The notes beneath the pieces are model-generated. The model did not search any database and was not told the origin of the DNA. It saw nothing but the letters and a program-made list of their open reading frames with translations. Shown here piece after piece: positions 44,997 to 57,020 of a DNA stretch of 64,000 nt; the first letter of the stretch is position 1; each line of letters begins with the position of its first letter. A program made the position numbers and the translations under genes. Origin of the DNA: Burkholderia vietnamiensis LMG 10929 (GTDB lineage: Bacteria; Pseudomonadota; Gammaproteobacteria; Burkholderiales; Burkholderiaceae); assembly GCF_000959445.1 (NCBI RefSeq), contig NZ_CP009630.1, positions 930,001 to 994,000 on the forward strand. Direction: 5' to 3'.

Positions 44997-45514
44997 CGCG
45001 CGGCTTCGAGCGCAGGTGCGTCGGTGGTCTCGGGACGCGTGATGTCGGCGAGCAGCGGTCGGGCGATCCGCACGTAATCGGACGCGTCGAGCACGATCGA
45101 GCGGTCGAGGCGTCCGGCGTTGAACGCGATCGCGTCGTTGCGTTCGACCAGCGCCGGATCGACGACGAGCGTCACGCTCGCGTCGAACACGAACGGCGGC
45201 ACGGCGCCCATCACGCAGCCGGTGACGGCGGCCGCGCGCTCCGGCGGCGCCAGCGTCGCCTTGCGACGGCCGAGCGCGTCGGCGACCTTGCGGAAGTCGA
45301 TCTTCAGATGACCGGGGATCACTGCTAGCGCGGTCGCATCGCCGCCATCCTTGAACGTGCAGAGCATCGCCTTCGCGCCCTGTTCGGGACGCGTGCCGCG
45401 AATCGCGGCGATCACGTCGGATTTGCCCTCTGCGGGGTGCTCGAGCACGCGGAACCGCGCACCGTTGCTGGTCAGCAGCTCGCACAGCCCGTTGAAGACG
45501 GGGTATTCGGTCAT
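44993..45514 (-). CDS. YbaK/EbsC-family protein (possible aminoacyl-tRNA deacylase)
   Basis: 173 residues of the YbaK/prolyl-tRNA-synthetase-associated domain family (RFRVLEHPAEGKSDVIAAIRGTRPEQGAKAMLCTF, VIPGHLKIDFRKVADALGRRKATLA, GCVMGAVPPF). Family members hydrolyse mischarged aminoacyl-tRNAs in trans. First gene of the three-gene set with the regulator and dehydratase; an editing function linked to the amino acid that the dehydratase degrades would make sense but is speculation. Confidence 0.85.
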   Translation of the reverse strand: MTEYPVFNGLCELLTSNGARFRVLEHPAEGKSDVIAAIRGTRPEQGAKAMLCTFKDGGDATALAVIPGHLKIDFRKVADALGRRKATLAPPERAAAVTGCVMGAVPPFVFDASVTLVVDPALVERNDAIAFNAGRLDRSIVLDASDYVRIARPLLADITRPETTDAPALEAAR

Positions 45515-45910
45515 GTCGTGGCAGGCCGTAAGAGTGCGCGCGTAGCGCGGTCGAAATAGATGAATCATCCAAGTATAGACGTTTTGTCGCGCCGCAGACA
45601 GAAAAGGGCGTTGGGCGCACGGCAGGCAAGGCGCGCGCACCGTGTACCGAAAGGCCATTTCATGTTGCGAAATGGCGTGGGCGCTTTCGTGCCGCCTGTC
45701 TTTCCGTGCCTTGAAAAAGTGTTTTGCATCGCAAAAACTCGGACCTATCTCATTGAAAATTTACAGAAATTTATATCTTATGTCTTATATAAGAGTTGGC
45801 CGAAAGCGCGCCGTGCAGCGGTACTATTAAGTCCATGCAGTTCGCTTCGTCAGACGCGGCGGACACGCGGAACCCTTTACTCAAATGCGCTTCGTTCCCA
45901 GGAGATTGAC

Positions 45911-47497
45911 ATGTCCCAATATCAAGACGACATCAAGGCAGTGGCTGGCTTGAAGGAAAACCACGGCAGCGCGTGGAATGCCATCAATCCCGAGTATGCC
46001 GCTCGCATGCGCGCCCAGAACAAGTTCAAGACGGGCCTCGACATCGCCAAGTACACCGCGAAGATCATGCGCGCCGACATGGCTGCGTACGACGCGGATC
46101 CGTCCAAGTACACGCAGTCGCTCGGTTGCTGGCACGGCTTCATCGGCCAGCAGAAGATGATTTCCATCAAGAAGCACTTCAACAGCACCGAACGCCGCTA
46201 CCTGTACCTGTCGGGCTGGATGGTCGCTGCGCTGCGCTCGGAGTTCGGCCCGCTGCCGGACCAGTCGATGCACGAAAAGACGTCGGTCAGCGCGCTGATC
46301 CGCGAGCTGTACACGTTCCTGCGCCAGGCCGACGCCCGTGAGCTCGGCGGCCTGTTCCGCGAGCTGGATGCCGCGAAGGACGCCGCTGCGAAGGCCGCGA
46401 TCCAGCAAAAGATCGACAACCACGTGACGCACGTCGTGCCGATCATCGCCGACATCGACGCCGGTTTCGGCAACGCTGAAGCGACCTATCTGCTGGCCAA
46501 GCAGTTCATCGAAGCGGGCGCATGCTGCATCCAGATCGAGAACCAGGTGTCGGACGAGAAGCAGTGCGGCCACCAGGACGGCAAGGTCACGGTGCCGCAC
46601 GAGGACTTCCTCGCGAAGATCCGCGCGATCCGCTACGCATTCCTGGAGCTGGGCGTGGATGACGGCATCATCGTCGCGCGCACCGACTCGCTCGGCGCCG
46701 GCCTGACCAAGCAGATCGCCGTGACGAACGCGCCGGGCGACCTGGGCGACCAGTACAACTCGTTCCTCGACTGCGAAGAACTGTCGGGCGACCAGCTCGG
46801 CAACGGCGACGTCGTGATCAAGCGCGACGGCAAGCTGCTGCGTCCGAAGCGCCTGCCGAGCAACCTGTTCCAGTTCCGCGCCGGCACGGGTGAAGCACGT
46901 TGCGTGCTGGATTGCATCACGTCGCTGCAGAACGGCGCCGACCTGCTGTGGATCGAGACCGAAAAGCCGCACATCGCGCAGATCGCCGGCATGGTCAACG
47001 AAATCCGCAAGGTGATCCCGAACGCGAAGCTGGTGTACAACAACAGCCCGTCGTTCAACTGGACGCTGAACTTCCGTCAGCAGGTGTACGACGCGCTGAA
47101 GGCCGAAGGCAAGGACGTGTCGGCATACGACCGTGCGCAACTGATGAGTGTCGAATACGACGACACCGAACTGGCGAAGCTCGCGGACGACAAGATCCGC
47201 ACGTTCCAGGCCGATGCGTCGCGTGAAGCCGGCATCTTCCATCACCTGATCACGCTGCCGACGTACCACACGGCCGCATTGTCGACCGACAACCTCGCGA
47301 AGGAATACTTCGGCGAACAAGGCATGCTCGGCTACGTGGCCGGCGTGCAGCGCAAGGAAATCCGCCAGGGCATCGCGTGCGTGAAGCACCAGAACATGTC
47401 GGGTTCGGACATCGGCGACGATCACAAGGAATACTTCAGCGGTGAAGCCGCGCTGAAGGCAGCGGGCAAGGACAACACGATGAACCAGTTCTCGTAA
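45911..47497 (+). CDS. aceA: isocitrate lyase
   Basis: 528 residues, the long form of isocitrate lyase. The catalytic Cys219 lies in DEKQCGHQDGK (KKCGH in most enzymes, here KQCGH). The metal- and substrate-binding stretches VVPIIADIDAGFGN and IIVARTDSLGA are present, and NNSPSFNW is conserved near 377. It cleaves isocitrate to glyoxylate and succinate in the glyoxylate shunt, needed on acetate or fatty acids. AGGAG lies close to ATG 45911. Its leader (45700-45900) is unusually AT-rich. Strong terminator follows. PEP carboxykinase lies next, fitting gluconeogenesis. Confidence 0.97.
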   Translation: MSQYQDDIKAVAGLKENHGSAWNAINPEYAARMRAQNKFKTGLDIAKYTAKIMRADMAAYDADPSKYTQSLGCWHGFIGQQKMISIKKHFNSTERRYLYLSGWMVAALRSEFGPLPDQSMHEKTSVSALIRELYTFLRQADARELGGLFRELDAAKDAAAKAAIQQKIDNHVTHVVPIIADIDAGFGNAEATYLLAKQFIEAGACCIQIENQVSDEKQCGHQDGKVTVPHEDFLAKIRAIRYAFLELGVDDGIIVARTDSLGAGLTKQIAVTNAPGDLGDQYNSFLDCEELSGDQLGNGDVVIKRDGKLLRPKRLPSNLFQFRAGTGEARCVLDCITSLQNGADLLWIETEKPHIAQIAGMVNEIRKVIPNAKLVYNNSPSFNWTLNFRQQVYDALKAEGKDVSAYDRAQLMSVEYDDTELAKLADDKIRTFQADASREAGIFHHLITLPTYHTAALSTDNLAKEYFGEQGMLGYVAGVQRKEIRQGIACVKHQNMSGSDIGDDHKEYFSGEAALKAAGKDNTMNQFS

Positions 47498-47518
47498 TCG
47501 TCATAGCCGCGGCACACG

Positions 47519-47554
47519 ACGCCAACCCGTTGTTCACGGGTTGGCGTTTTTTTT
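47519..47554 (+). terminator. intrinsic terminator of aceA
   Basis: ACGCCAACCCGT (47519-47530) and ACGGGTTGGCGT (47536-47547) form a perfect 12-bp stem with loop TGTTC, followed by eight T. It lies 21 nt past the stop. Confidence 0.96.
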
Positions 47555-48177
47555 CAGTCGCGCTCGGTCGTGAGGCAGTCGCAGCTCACCGTCGTAGCGG
47601 CCGTCGCACGTGTTCGCCCGAATTGCAGAAAGCGCGGTTTTGAGCGGTGCGTAGGCAGCGCGCTCGCAACAGATGTTTGTGTGCGCAACCTGATTCAGGG
47701 TTTGCCTGAGTAGCGAAAACACGGATCCGCGCAACGTGCGCTTGCGTACGTGGGCCACGCGAGGCGCCGACCAAAATTGCCGCTGGCGCGCAACCCTTGC
47801 ACTGCAAAGCGCCGGGCCGTTTCGTCCGCGCGGAGCATGCAGCGAACCAGTAAAAACAACCCCTCTGCAAGCGACATGCCCGACCCATCGTCACGGTTGT
47901 TTCTTGTTGCAACGCAACGCCCGCGCAATATCGGCGATGGTATGCTGGCCTGCATGGAGTTGGACGGCAGGTTGTTCGCATGGCGAAACTCGCGTTCGTA
48001 CACTCACGCGATCGTTCAGATAGTTCACATACGCTCGCCCGCATCGCGGCATCGACGCGCGCTCCGCTCGCGCGTCGCGCGCTGCGTGTCGCTTCAGTCT
48101 GCACGCCCACCGCAATCCCGATCTCGCGGGCTCGCCCCGCATCCTGTATCCCCGTCCAATAATCTGGAGACACCCCC
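47555..48177. other. aceA-pckG intergenic region
   Basis: No convincing gene on either strand. The frames present are Arg/Cys-rich without a family match. It presumably carries the pckG promoter and a long leader; GGAG precedes the pckG start. Confidence 0.5.
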
Positions 48178-50043
<1,866 letters not shown>

Positions 50044-50209
50044 AGCGCGGTGTCTGCATGACGTGCCGCGCCGGCATGCGTTGCCGGCGCGGGACGTTTT
50101 CGTTGGTGCGCGCTGCCCGTGCGTCGACGCGCGGCATCGCACTGCATCGTGCGGCTGCTACACCGGTCGCAAGCCGCACGTCGTCGCTTCGACGAACCTC
50201 AGTGGGCCG

Positions 50210-51874
50210 TCAACCGAAATCGAGCGCGTTCGTCAGATCGCCCGGCGGCGGCGCGCCGCGCGAGGCGAACGCACGGTCGCGCGCGGCGACGCCGTCGAGC
50301 GGCGCGAGCCCATGCACGCGGCCGATGAAGCGCAGGATCGAGTTCGTGTCGTACATCGTGTGATCGACGTGGCCCTTCTTCGCGAACGGCGAGATCACCA
50401 GCGCGGGAATCCGCGAGCCCGGCCCCCAGCGATCGCCCACCGGCGGCGCGACGTGATCCCACCAGCCGCCGTTCTCGTCGTGCGTCATTACGATCACCGT
50501 GTTCGCCCACTGCGGGCTACGGCGGATGTGCTCGATCACGTTCGCGATGTGGCGATCGCCCGATTCGACGTCCGCGTAGCCGGCGTGCATGTTGAGGTTG
50601 CCTTGCGGCTTGTAGAACGTCACGGCCGGCAGCTTGCCCGCGTCGACCGCGGCGAGGAAGTGATTGGTCGAAGGATCGTCGCCGACGCCCGCGTCGCGCA
50701 GATGCTTGCGGCGCGCATCGGTGCCCGGCGCGTAGTTCGCAAAGTAGTTGAACGGCTGGTGGTGATACTGGAAGTCGGGCACGCTCCCCGTGTCGCGATG
50801 CTCGAGCGCGTATTGCCACGCGCCGCTGTACCAGGCCCAGTCGACGTCCTTCTCCGACAGGCGATCGCCGATCGTCGCGTGAGCCTGCGGCGGCATCACG
50901 CGATGGTCTGCCGGGTCCGCATACGCGGCATTGCCGGGGTCCGCAGGCGGCACGTAGCTCGGCTGGTACGGCGGGGCCATCGTATTGACGCCGTAGCCGT
51001 CGGGCGTGAGGGCGCCGTCGGCTGCGAACTTCGGCGGGCCGTCGAGCGCCGACGCGGGCGAATTGGCGGCCAGCGCGAGGCGCGTGCCGGCCGGATCGTC
51101 GCCGTCCACCTTCGACAGCAGCTTCGTCGCCTGCGGATGCTTGTGTGCGTCGGGGTAGACCGGCGGCTGCGCGGAAATCAGGAACATGTGGTTGAGCCAC
51201 GATCCGCCGAATGCCGCCATGAAGAAGTTGTCGCACAGCGTGTACTGCCGCGCGAGGTTCCACAGGCGCAGCGTGTCGGCGGAGTTGCGGTAGTGGCCCA
51301 TCACGAGGCCGCCCGAATCGGCCCATGCGGCGAACTGGTTGTTGCGGCCGCCGGCGATCTGCATCTGGTTCTGATAGAAGCGGTGCCACAGGTCGCGCGT
51401 GATCACGCCGTTGGGTAGCGGCTTGCCTTGCGCATCGGCGAGCCGGAACGGCGCGTTCGGCAGCTTGTCGATGTCGCGTTCGGCGATCACGTAACGCTTG
51501 CCGTCGACTTCCTGCGCCTGCGGCACGAGCCCGCCCCAGATTTTCGGGAGCACGGGCAGCGGCGTCTTACCGTCGCGGTCGAGTTGCTGTGCCTGCTCGG
51601 GCTTCACCGCGCTCAGCGGATACTGCACGCCCGGGAAATCGCCGTACAGATTCGCGAAGCTGCGGTTCTCGGCAAAGATCACGACGATGTGACGCACGTG
51701 TCGGCGCAGTGTTTCGTCGAGCTGCAGGTCGGCGGCCGTGCGCGGCGCACGTCCCGACGTGATCTCGCAGCCGCCTAGCGCGACGCCCGCACCGAGCGTG
51801 GCGAGGCCACCGAGCACACGGCGGCGCTCGGCATCAACGGGAAGATCGTCGGGGCGGTCGGGGGTGTCGGTCAC
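50210..51874 (-). CDS. AcpA-type acid phosphatase / phosphoesterase, Tat lipoprotein
   Basis: 554 residues. The N-terminus has a twin-arginine region (AERRRVLGGLATLGAGVALGGC) with a lipobox LGGC, so it is probably a Tat-exported lipoprotein. The body is a PF04185 phosphoesterase (phospholipase C/AcpA) domain: VVIFAENRSFANLYGDFPG, GGSWLNHMFLIS, and MTHDENGGWWDHVAPP with metal ligands. It hydrolyses phosphomonoesters or phospholipids in the cell envelope. The GTG start at 51874 is fixed by GAGGAG 8-9 nt upstream; an ATG at 51955 has none. Confidence 0.9.
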   Translation of the reverse strand: MTDTPDRPDDLPVDAERRRVLGGLATLGAGVALGGCEITSGRAPRTAADLQLDETLRRHVRHIVVIFAENRSFANLYGDFPGVQYPLSAVKPEQAQQLDRDGKTPLPVLPKIWGGLVPQAQEVDGKRYVIAERDIDKLPNAPFRLADAQGKPLPNGVITRDLWHRFYQNQMQIAGGRNNQFAAWADSGGLVMGHYRNSADTLRLWNLARQYTLCDNFFMAAFGGSWLNHMFLISAQPPVYPDAHKHPQATKLLSKVDGDDPAGTRLALAANSPASALDGPPKFAADGALTPDGYGVNTMAPPYQPSYVPPADPGNAAYADPADHRVMPPQAHATIGDRLSEKDVDWAWYSGAWQYALEHRDTGSVPDFQYHHQPFNYFANYAPGTDARRKHLRDAGVGDDPSTNHFLAAVDAGKLPAVTFYKPQGNLNMHAGYADVESGDRHIANVIEHIRRSPQWANTVIVMTHDENGGWWDHVAPPVGDRWGPGSRIPALVISPFAKKGHVDHTMYDTNSILRFIGRVHGLAPLDGVAARDRAFASRGAPPPGDLTNALDFG

Positions 51875-52375
51875 GTCGTGGTCTCCTCGAATGGGCGATG
51901 GTCGTTCGATGTGGGGCGCGCTGGGTGGTGCGTGCTGGCGCGCGCGCAGGTGCACGAGAGCCGGCGTCGTGCGGGCTCACGGCGGTAAGCTTCGCGCTGT
52001 CACGAAAATGTCATGCACGCGACTATAGCGCGGTCGGCTGGGGCGATGAAAGGGATTTGTCGGAGCTATGCGCGACGATGGGCGCGGGGGCGGGAATCGA
52101 GGGTGGTGGGGTGGCAGGGCGGTTCGTGCGAGCAACATCCGCTTGTGGTGCGCTGCGTCATTCATCCGATTGAGCGACGTGGCGAGATGCGGGCGCGGTG
52201 GCATTTTTGTCTGCGTGGCTGCTCGCGTTTTGCGAATGGCGCGCACGCGTGCGCGGCCGGATGCGCGATGCGACTGATCGATACGATCTGAAGAAACGCC
52301 TTCGACAGGACCGGACTACGCAGAATTGCGGATCACGGCGGAACGTTCGCGGCGTCGGTGCTGTCGCGCGCGAAC
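51875..52375. other. intergenic region downstream of otsA
   Basis: No gene seen. It contains the phosphoesterase promoter region, not resolved. It leads into a GATGC repeat tract and a decayed copy of the otsA 3' end. Confidence 0.45.
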
Positions 52376-52405
52376 GATGCGATGCGATGCGATGCGATGC
52401 GATGC
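52376..52405. repeat. GATGC tandem repeat (6 copies)
   Basis: Six uninterrupted copies of the pentamer GATGC (30 nt) in a non-coding position between the phosphoesterase gene and otsA. Confidence 0.95.
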
Positions 52406-52433
52406 GCAATCGCACCTCGCCCGCGATCGTCAG

Positions 52434-52493
52434 TCAGGACGCAGCGGCCGCATAGACTTCGATCGCTTCGGTCGGCGTATCAAGAAAGCGCAT
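52434..52493 (-). pseudogene. decayed duplicate of the otsA 3' end
   Basis: On the minus strand this reads MRFLDTPTEAIEVYAAAAS followed by a stop, against [19 protein letters not shown] and stop at the true otsA C-terminus (52535-52594). The two stops are 101 bp apart and similarity continues a few bases upstream. It is a partial tandem duplication that has drifted; it is not expected to be expressed as a protein. Confidence 0.75.
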
Positions 52494-52534
52494 GCGCTAC
52501 CCACGTCGCATAACGGCGTACCCGCGAACGCAAA

Positions 52535-53941
52535 TCAGGACGCAGCCGCCGCCGCAACTTCGGCCGCTTCGGTCAGCGCATCGAGAAAGCGCGTGCGCCA
52601 CCAGTGCACATCGGTCTTGCGCACGATCGCCATCAGCGCGTTGTGGCGCTGGCGGCGCTCGTCGAGCGGCATCGTGAGTGCGCGTTGAATCGCCTGCGCG
52701 GTGCCCTGCGTGTCGTACGGATTGACGAGCAGCGCGGGCTTCAGTTGCTCGGCTGCGCCGGCGAAGCGCGACAGCACGAGCACGCCGGGATCAGCCTCGT
52801 CCTGCGCGGCAAGAAACTCCTTCGCGACCAGGTTCATCCCGTCTCGCAGCGGCGTAACGAGCGCGACACGGCTTGCGCGATAGAGGCCGGGCAAGCGCTT
52901 GCGCGCAACGGTCCGATGAATGTAGCGCATTGGCATCCACTCGAGCTCGCCGTAGTCGCCGTTGATCGCACCGCACAGACTGTCCATCTCGCGCCGCAGG
53001 TCGTCGTAGGCGCCGAGATCCTCGCGGCTCGGCGCGGCGATCTGGATCAGCGTCGCGCGGTTGCGATTCTCCGGATACTGTTCGAGCAACTGACGGAACG
53101 CATGCACGCGTTGCGGCAGGCCCTTCGTGTAATCGAGACGATCGACGCCGACGAGCAATTGACGGCGCGAATATTCATCGCGCATCCGCTCGAACATGTC
53201 GATGCCGTCGCGATTCTCCGCCAGCGCCGCGAATTCGTCGACGTTGATGCCGATCGGAAACGCGCCGGCCGACAGCGTGCGGCCGAACGCACGCAGGCGA
53301 CCGTCGGGCAGACGCGCGGCGCCGGCCTCGGCCTCGACGTAGTGCTCGAAGTGCAGCAGATCGGATTCGGTCTGAAAGCCGACGAGGTCGTACGCAAACA
53401 GCGCGCGCATCAGCCATTCGTGCTCCGGAATCGCGGCCATGATCGGCGGCGGCGGCATGGGAATATGCAGGAAGAAGCCGATCGGATTCGTGCAGCCCAT
53501 CGCGCGCAGTTCGGCGGCGAGCGGAATCAGTTGATAGTCGTGAACCCAGATGGTGTCGTCCGGCCGCAGCAGCGTGCTGAGCTTGCGCGCGAACAGCTGG
53601 TTCACGCGTCGGTAGCCGTCGGCGAAGCGGCGGTCGAACTGCGCGAGATCGAGCCGGTAGTGGAACACCGGCCATAGCACGTTGTTCGAGTAGCCGAGAT
53701 AGTACGCGTCGTAATCCTGCGGATCGAGATCGATCGTCGCGAGCTGGATCCCGCCGACGTTCTGGATCTGCACGTCGTCGCCCTGCGCGGGTCGCTCGCC
53801 CTCGCTGCGCAGCCTGCCGCTCCAGCCGAACCAGACGCCGCCCGATTCCTGCAGGCTGTCTTTCACGGCTACGGCAAGGCCGCCGGCGGCGGCTTTACGG
53901 GGATCTGCAATGCGATTGGATACGACGACGAGTCGGCTCAC
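52535..53941 (-). CDS. otsA: trehalose-6-phosphate synthase (OtsA)
   Basis: 468 residues, GT20 family. Motifs: [25 protein letters not shown] at the start, [18 protein letters not shown] near 125, [18 protein letters not shown] near 250, and [19 protein letters not shown] near 345. It makes trehalose-6-phosphate from UDP-glucose and glucose-6-phosphate for osmoprotection. The GTG start at 53941 is supported by AGGAG 5 nt upstream. No otsB is adjacent. The 3' end lies next to a decayed copy of itself. Confidence 0.95.
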   Translation of the reverse strand: MSRLVVVSNRIADPRKAAAGGLAVAVKDSLQESGGVWFGWSGRLRSEGERPAQGDDVQIQNVGGIQLATIDLDPQDYDAYYLGYSNNVLWPVFHYRLDLAQFDRRFADGYRRVNQLFARKLSTLLRPDDTIWVHDYQLIPLAAELRAMGCTNPIGFFLHIPMPPPPIMAAIPEHEWLMRALFAYDLVGFQTESDLLHFEHYVEAEAGAARLPDGRLRAFGRTLSAGAFPIGINVDEFAALAENRDGIDMFERMRDEYSRRQLLVGVDRLDYTKGLPQRVHAFRQLLEQYPENRNRATLIQIAAPSREDLGAYDDLRREMDSLCGAINGDYGELEWMPMRYIHRTVARKRLPGLYRASRVALVTPLRDGMNLVAKEFLAAQDEADPGVLVLSRFAGAAEQLKPALLVNPYDTQGTAQAIQRALTMPLDERRQRHNALMAIVRKTDVHWWRTRFLDALTEAAEVAAAAAS

Positions 53942-54394
53942 CAGCTCTCCTGCGAATGGTTGGGGAAGGTTCGTGCGGCCAGGGCGCGAGGCGGACGCCG
54001 CCACCGACGCGAGGCGCGATGGGGCCGCGGTACGATCGGCAGGGAATCAGGGGCTGCGATTCGCCGTCCGAACGTGGAGTGCTTTTTAAGCATACTCGTC
54101 ATTCGCCTGATTTAAAAGTGCGCGTCCGGGTTGAACGGAATGGCGCGCGGTCGCAATATGCGTCGTGTGCCGTATCGGATCTTCGGGAATAAAAATTGCG
54201 CATCGAGCCGATAAAAACGCGCAAGCGCTGTTCGTGCGTCGCTGAATCGCGACCGCGATTGAGCCGATGGCCGGTGCCAAGTTGTACTCGGTTGCGTAGC
54301 GGTCGATGCACGCCTGCGCGATCACGATCCCGCGCTCGTACGTGCAGGTTGCATCTGCATCTTCCGCGCGAACAAGTTGCGCGAGCAACTGTCT
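53942..54394. other. region upstream of otsA with a doubtful reading frame
   Basis: AT-richer than its surroundings. On the minus strand a frame from TTG 54388 to 54086 begins QLVRAEDADATCTYERGIVIAQACIDRYATEYNLAP, which has protein-like composition for about 50 residues and then degenerates. It could be a gene remnant; otherwise it is the otsA promoter region. Confidence 0.35.
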
Positions 54395-54556
54395 TCAGAA
54401 GTCGTCGATATCGGCGCTCGCTTCGGCTTGCTTGCTTGCCGGCCCGTGCGCGAGTTCGACGATGTCGCGCTCGACGGATTCGTAGTCGGCCGCGCTCCAC
54501 ACGATCTCGGCGACGCGTTCACGTGCGCGATCGGTCGTGTCAGCCGCGCTCGCCAT
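54395..54556 (-). CDS. short acidic protein, unknown (possible remnant)
   Basis: 53 residues from ATG 54556, with AAGGA 5 nt upstream. The sequence is helical and acidic (RARERVAEIVWSAADYESVERDIVELAHGPASKQAEASADIDDF) and looks protein-like. A further 33-residue frame (54565-54666, GTG start, ...TDSGLTLTEVRQAHQHPQDQLAS) ends just upstream. Together with the frame at 54086-54388 they may be pieces of a decayed accessory locus. Not recognised. Confidence 0.35.
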   Translation of the reverse strand: MASAADTTDRARERVAEIVWSAADYESVERDIVELAHGPASKQAEASADIDDF

Positions 54557-54742
54557 CGTGTCCTTCAGCTGGCGAGTTGATCCTGCGGATGCTGGTGCGC
54601 CTGTCGGACTTCGGTCAGCGTGAGCCCGCTGTCGGTGGTGTGCGTCCGGACCTCGTGACCACGCACTCAGTGCGCGAGACGCGCGAACGCGCAGTTTCCC
54701 GCCGCCGACCGGCCCGCGACCTGCGTCGCGGACCGGTCGGCA

Positions 54743-54782
54743 GTCAGAACGTCAGAACGTCAGAACGTCAGAACGTCAGAAC
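54743..54782. repeat. GTCAGAAC tandem repeat (5 copies) at a stop codon
   Basis: Five exact 8-nt units. On the minus strand each unit reads GTTCTGAC, and the last coding unit supplies the terminal Phe codon and TGA stop of the ZnuD-like receptor. Copy-number change would lengthen only the 3' untranslated part. Confidence 0.95.
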
Positions 54783-56863
54783 GTCGTACGCAGGCCGGCC
54801 ATCACGCTGCGGCCGCCTTGCGGCGCGAAGCCGCGCACGACGGACGTAGCGTAGCGGATTTCCTGGTTCGTCAGGTTATCGCCGCGCAGGAACGCGAGCC
54901 AGTGCGTCGCGCCGACGCGGAACTTGTAGCTCAGCAGCACGCCGAGCGACGTGTAGCCGTCCGTCGGGAAGTCGTTGTCGGGCACGCGATGCTGCGCCCA
55001 CGCACGCGTGACCTGTGCGCGTGCGCCGAACGGGCCGTAGCCGTAGTCGGCGGCGAGCGTCGCGCGCAGCGGTGCGATGCGCGGCAGCGGCTGGCCTGTG
55101 TCGACGTTGCGCGCGTGCGTGTAGTCGGCGGTGAGTTCCAGGTCGATCGTGTGGCCGCGCTGCGCGAACGCGCGCCACTTGCCGTCGAGCTCGACGCCAT
55201 AGAACTCCGCGCGCACGCCGCGGTAGATCGCCTCGTCGAGCGCATCGGCGGTGCCGGGCGCGACCGGGTCGCCGTGGTCGTCGACGATCCGGCCCGTGTT
55301 GTACTCGGCCAGGTAGTTGGAGAAGCGGTTGTAGAACACCGCGACGCTGCCGCGGTTCGGGCCGCTCGCATAACGCAGCGACAGGTCGGTCGATACGGCC
55401 TTTTCCTTCGACGCGTTCGGGTTGCCGATCAGGAACTGCCCGGTCGCATCGTGCGGGCCGTTCGAGTAGAGCTCGTAGAAGGTCGGGGCGCGTTCCGTGT
55501 ACGCGACGTTTGCCGCGACAGACCACACGGGCGTCAGCGACAGCAATGCGCCGGCCGACACGCTGCCGGCGTTGAAGTCGCGCGCTCGCGCGTCGGCGAA
55601 CTTCGCGATCCCGGCCGGATCGGGATCGACCTGCACGTGCTCGAACCGTCCGCCGACGCTCAGCTTCAGCGCCGGGTCGACCTGCCATTCCTCGAGGCCG
55701 AACAGCGCGACGCTGTTGGTGCGCGTCGACGGCACGAGCATTTCGTCGCCGAGCGCGGAGAACGTGTTCTGGCCGAACTGCACGCCGAGTGCGCCTTCGA
55801 ACGGGCCGATGCGCCGGTGCCGCGCTTCGATGCGCGCCTCGTAGCCGCGGTTGCGGAACACGGTCGCGGTTTCGCCGTCGTCGACCTCCTTGTGCCGATA
55901 GTCGGTGTATGCGAAGTCGAATTTCAGCTTCGTGAACGGGCCGTCGAGATTGCGCATCTCGGACGCGAACGCGACGCGCTCCTGGCGCATCCGCAGGCGG
56001 ACGCCGTCCTCCGCGACCGAACCGTAGTTCGATTCGTAGCCGCTGTACGACAGGCCGGCGAAACCGTCGGCCCACGTGTACGCGCTGCCGACTGCGCCGC
56101 CGTGCACGCGGCCGTCGCTGTTCGGAACGCTCCCGTAGGGTTGCGGCGTGTCGGCGTCGTCCGTCGAGCGCAGTGCGCTGCTGCGCGCATAGCCGGGAAT
56201 CCGCAGCTTGCCGGCCTCGCGATCGAACGCGTCGACGTGAAACGCGAAGTGGCCGTTGCCGGCTTCGACCTGGGCGGCGCCGGCGCGCACTGCGTTCGCG
56301 CCGCCGTAGCGCGCGTCGAGCGCGCCCGTCACGCCTTCGATCGCTTCGCGCGGAATGCGGTTGTCGATCGTATTGACCACGCCGCCGACCGCATTGCCGC
56401 CGTACAGCAGCGCGGCCGGCCCGCGCACGATCTCGATGCGCTCGATCGACAGCGGGTCCTCCGGCACCGCATGGTCGTACGACAGCGACGACGCATCGTA
56501 GGCGGCGACGCCGTTCTGCAGCAGCCGGATCCGGTCGCCGTCCATGCCGCGGATGATCGGCCGGCCGACCATCGGCCCGTAAGTCGTGGTCGACACGCCG
56601 GGCAGGCCGTCGAGCGTTTCGCCGAGCGAATCGGCCTGGCGGCGCGTGAGCGCGTCGCCGCTCAACTGCGTGGTGGCGGCGATCGGGTCGGTGTCGCCGA
56701 GCGGGTTCGCGGTCACGAATATCGGCGCCAGCGGCGCGGGCGGCGACGTGGCAGGCGGGTCGGCCGCATGGGCGGGCGTGACGGCGGCGAACAGCATCAG
56801 AGAGACGGGCTGAAGCCGGCGAAGCGGTAGACGGCGAAGGTCGCGCATGAGCGGTGAAGACAT
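54776..56863 (-). CDS. ZnuD-like TonB-dependent receptor
   Basis: 695 residues. Signal peptide (AHAAD), then a plug ([76 protein letters not shown]), then a barrel with [35 protein letters not shown], closely resembling the zinc receptor ZnuD, and a C-terminal TTF. Zinc import across the outer membrane is likely; a heme or other metal substrate is not excluded. Two palindromes in the divergent upstream region could be Zur sites. ATG 56863 is used; no Shine-Dalgarno is clear. Confidence 0.85.
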   Translation of the reverse strand: MSSPLMRDLRRLPLRRLQPVSLMLFAAVTPAHAADPPATSPPAPLAPIFVTANPLGDTDPIAATTQLSGDALTRRQADSLGETLDGLPGVSTTTYGPMVGRPIIRGMDGDRIRLLQNGVAAYDASSLSYDHAVPEDPLSIERIEIVRGPAALLYGGNAVGGVVNTIDNRIPREAIEGVTGALDARYGGANAVRAGAAQVEAGNGHFAFHVDAFDREAGKLRIPGYARSSALRSTDDADTPQPYGSVPNSDGRVHGGAVGSAYTWADGFAGLSYSGYESNYGSVAEDGVRLRMRQERVAFASEMRNLDGPFTKLKFDFAYTDYRHKEVDDGETATVFRNRGYEARIEARHRRIGPFEGALGVQFGQNTFSALGDEMLVPSTRTNSVALFGLEEWQVDPALKLSVGGRFEHVQVDPDPAGIAKFADARARDFNAGSVSAGALLSLTPVWSVAANVAYTERAPTFYELYSNGPHDATGQFLIGNPNASKEKAVSTDLSLRYASGPNRGSVAVFYNRFSNYLAEYNTGRIVDDHGDPVAPGTADALDEAIYRGVRAEFYGVELDGKWRAFAQRGHTIDLELTADYTHARNVDTGQPLPRIAPLRATLAADYGYGPFGARAQVTRAWAQHRVPDNDFPTDGYTSLGVLLSYKFRVGATHWLAFLRGDNLTNQEIRYATSVVRGFAPQGGRSVMAGLRTTF

Positions 56864-56914
56864 TGGGAGTTGTGTAGAAATCGGATCGGAATGTCAGCCC
56901 GGCGAGCACACATC

Positions 56915-56932
56915 GAAACGATATATTGTTTC
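56915..56932. promoter_or_regulatory. palindrome upstream of the ZnuD-like gene (possible Zur box)
   Basis: GAAACGATATATTGTTTC is an 18-bp inverted repeat with one mismatched pair, 52 bp upstream of the receptor start. AT-rich in a GC-rich genome and of the size expected for a Fur/Zur-family operator. Confidence 0.55.
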
Positions 56933-57020
56933 ATCGCGTGCGCGCACCGACCCGCTGCGGATCCGATCCGGCGGCGCCCGGCCGTGTCGATAACGCACCA
57001 TGACGACGGACGAGCATCGA

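Noticed and set aside
52376..52405. possible direct-repeat origin iterons
   Set aside because: The 5-nt units are too short, and no rep or parAB genes or DnaA boxes were seen nearby.
54743..54782. possible CRISPR array
   Set aside because: The 8-nt units have no spacers, and no cas genes are present.
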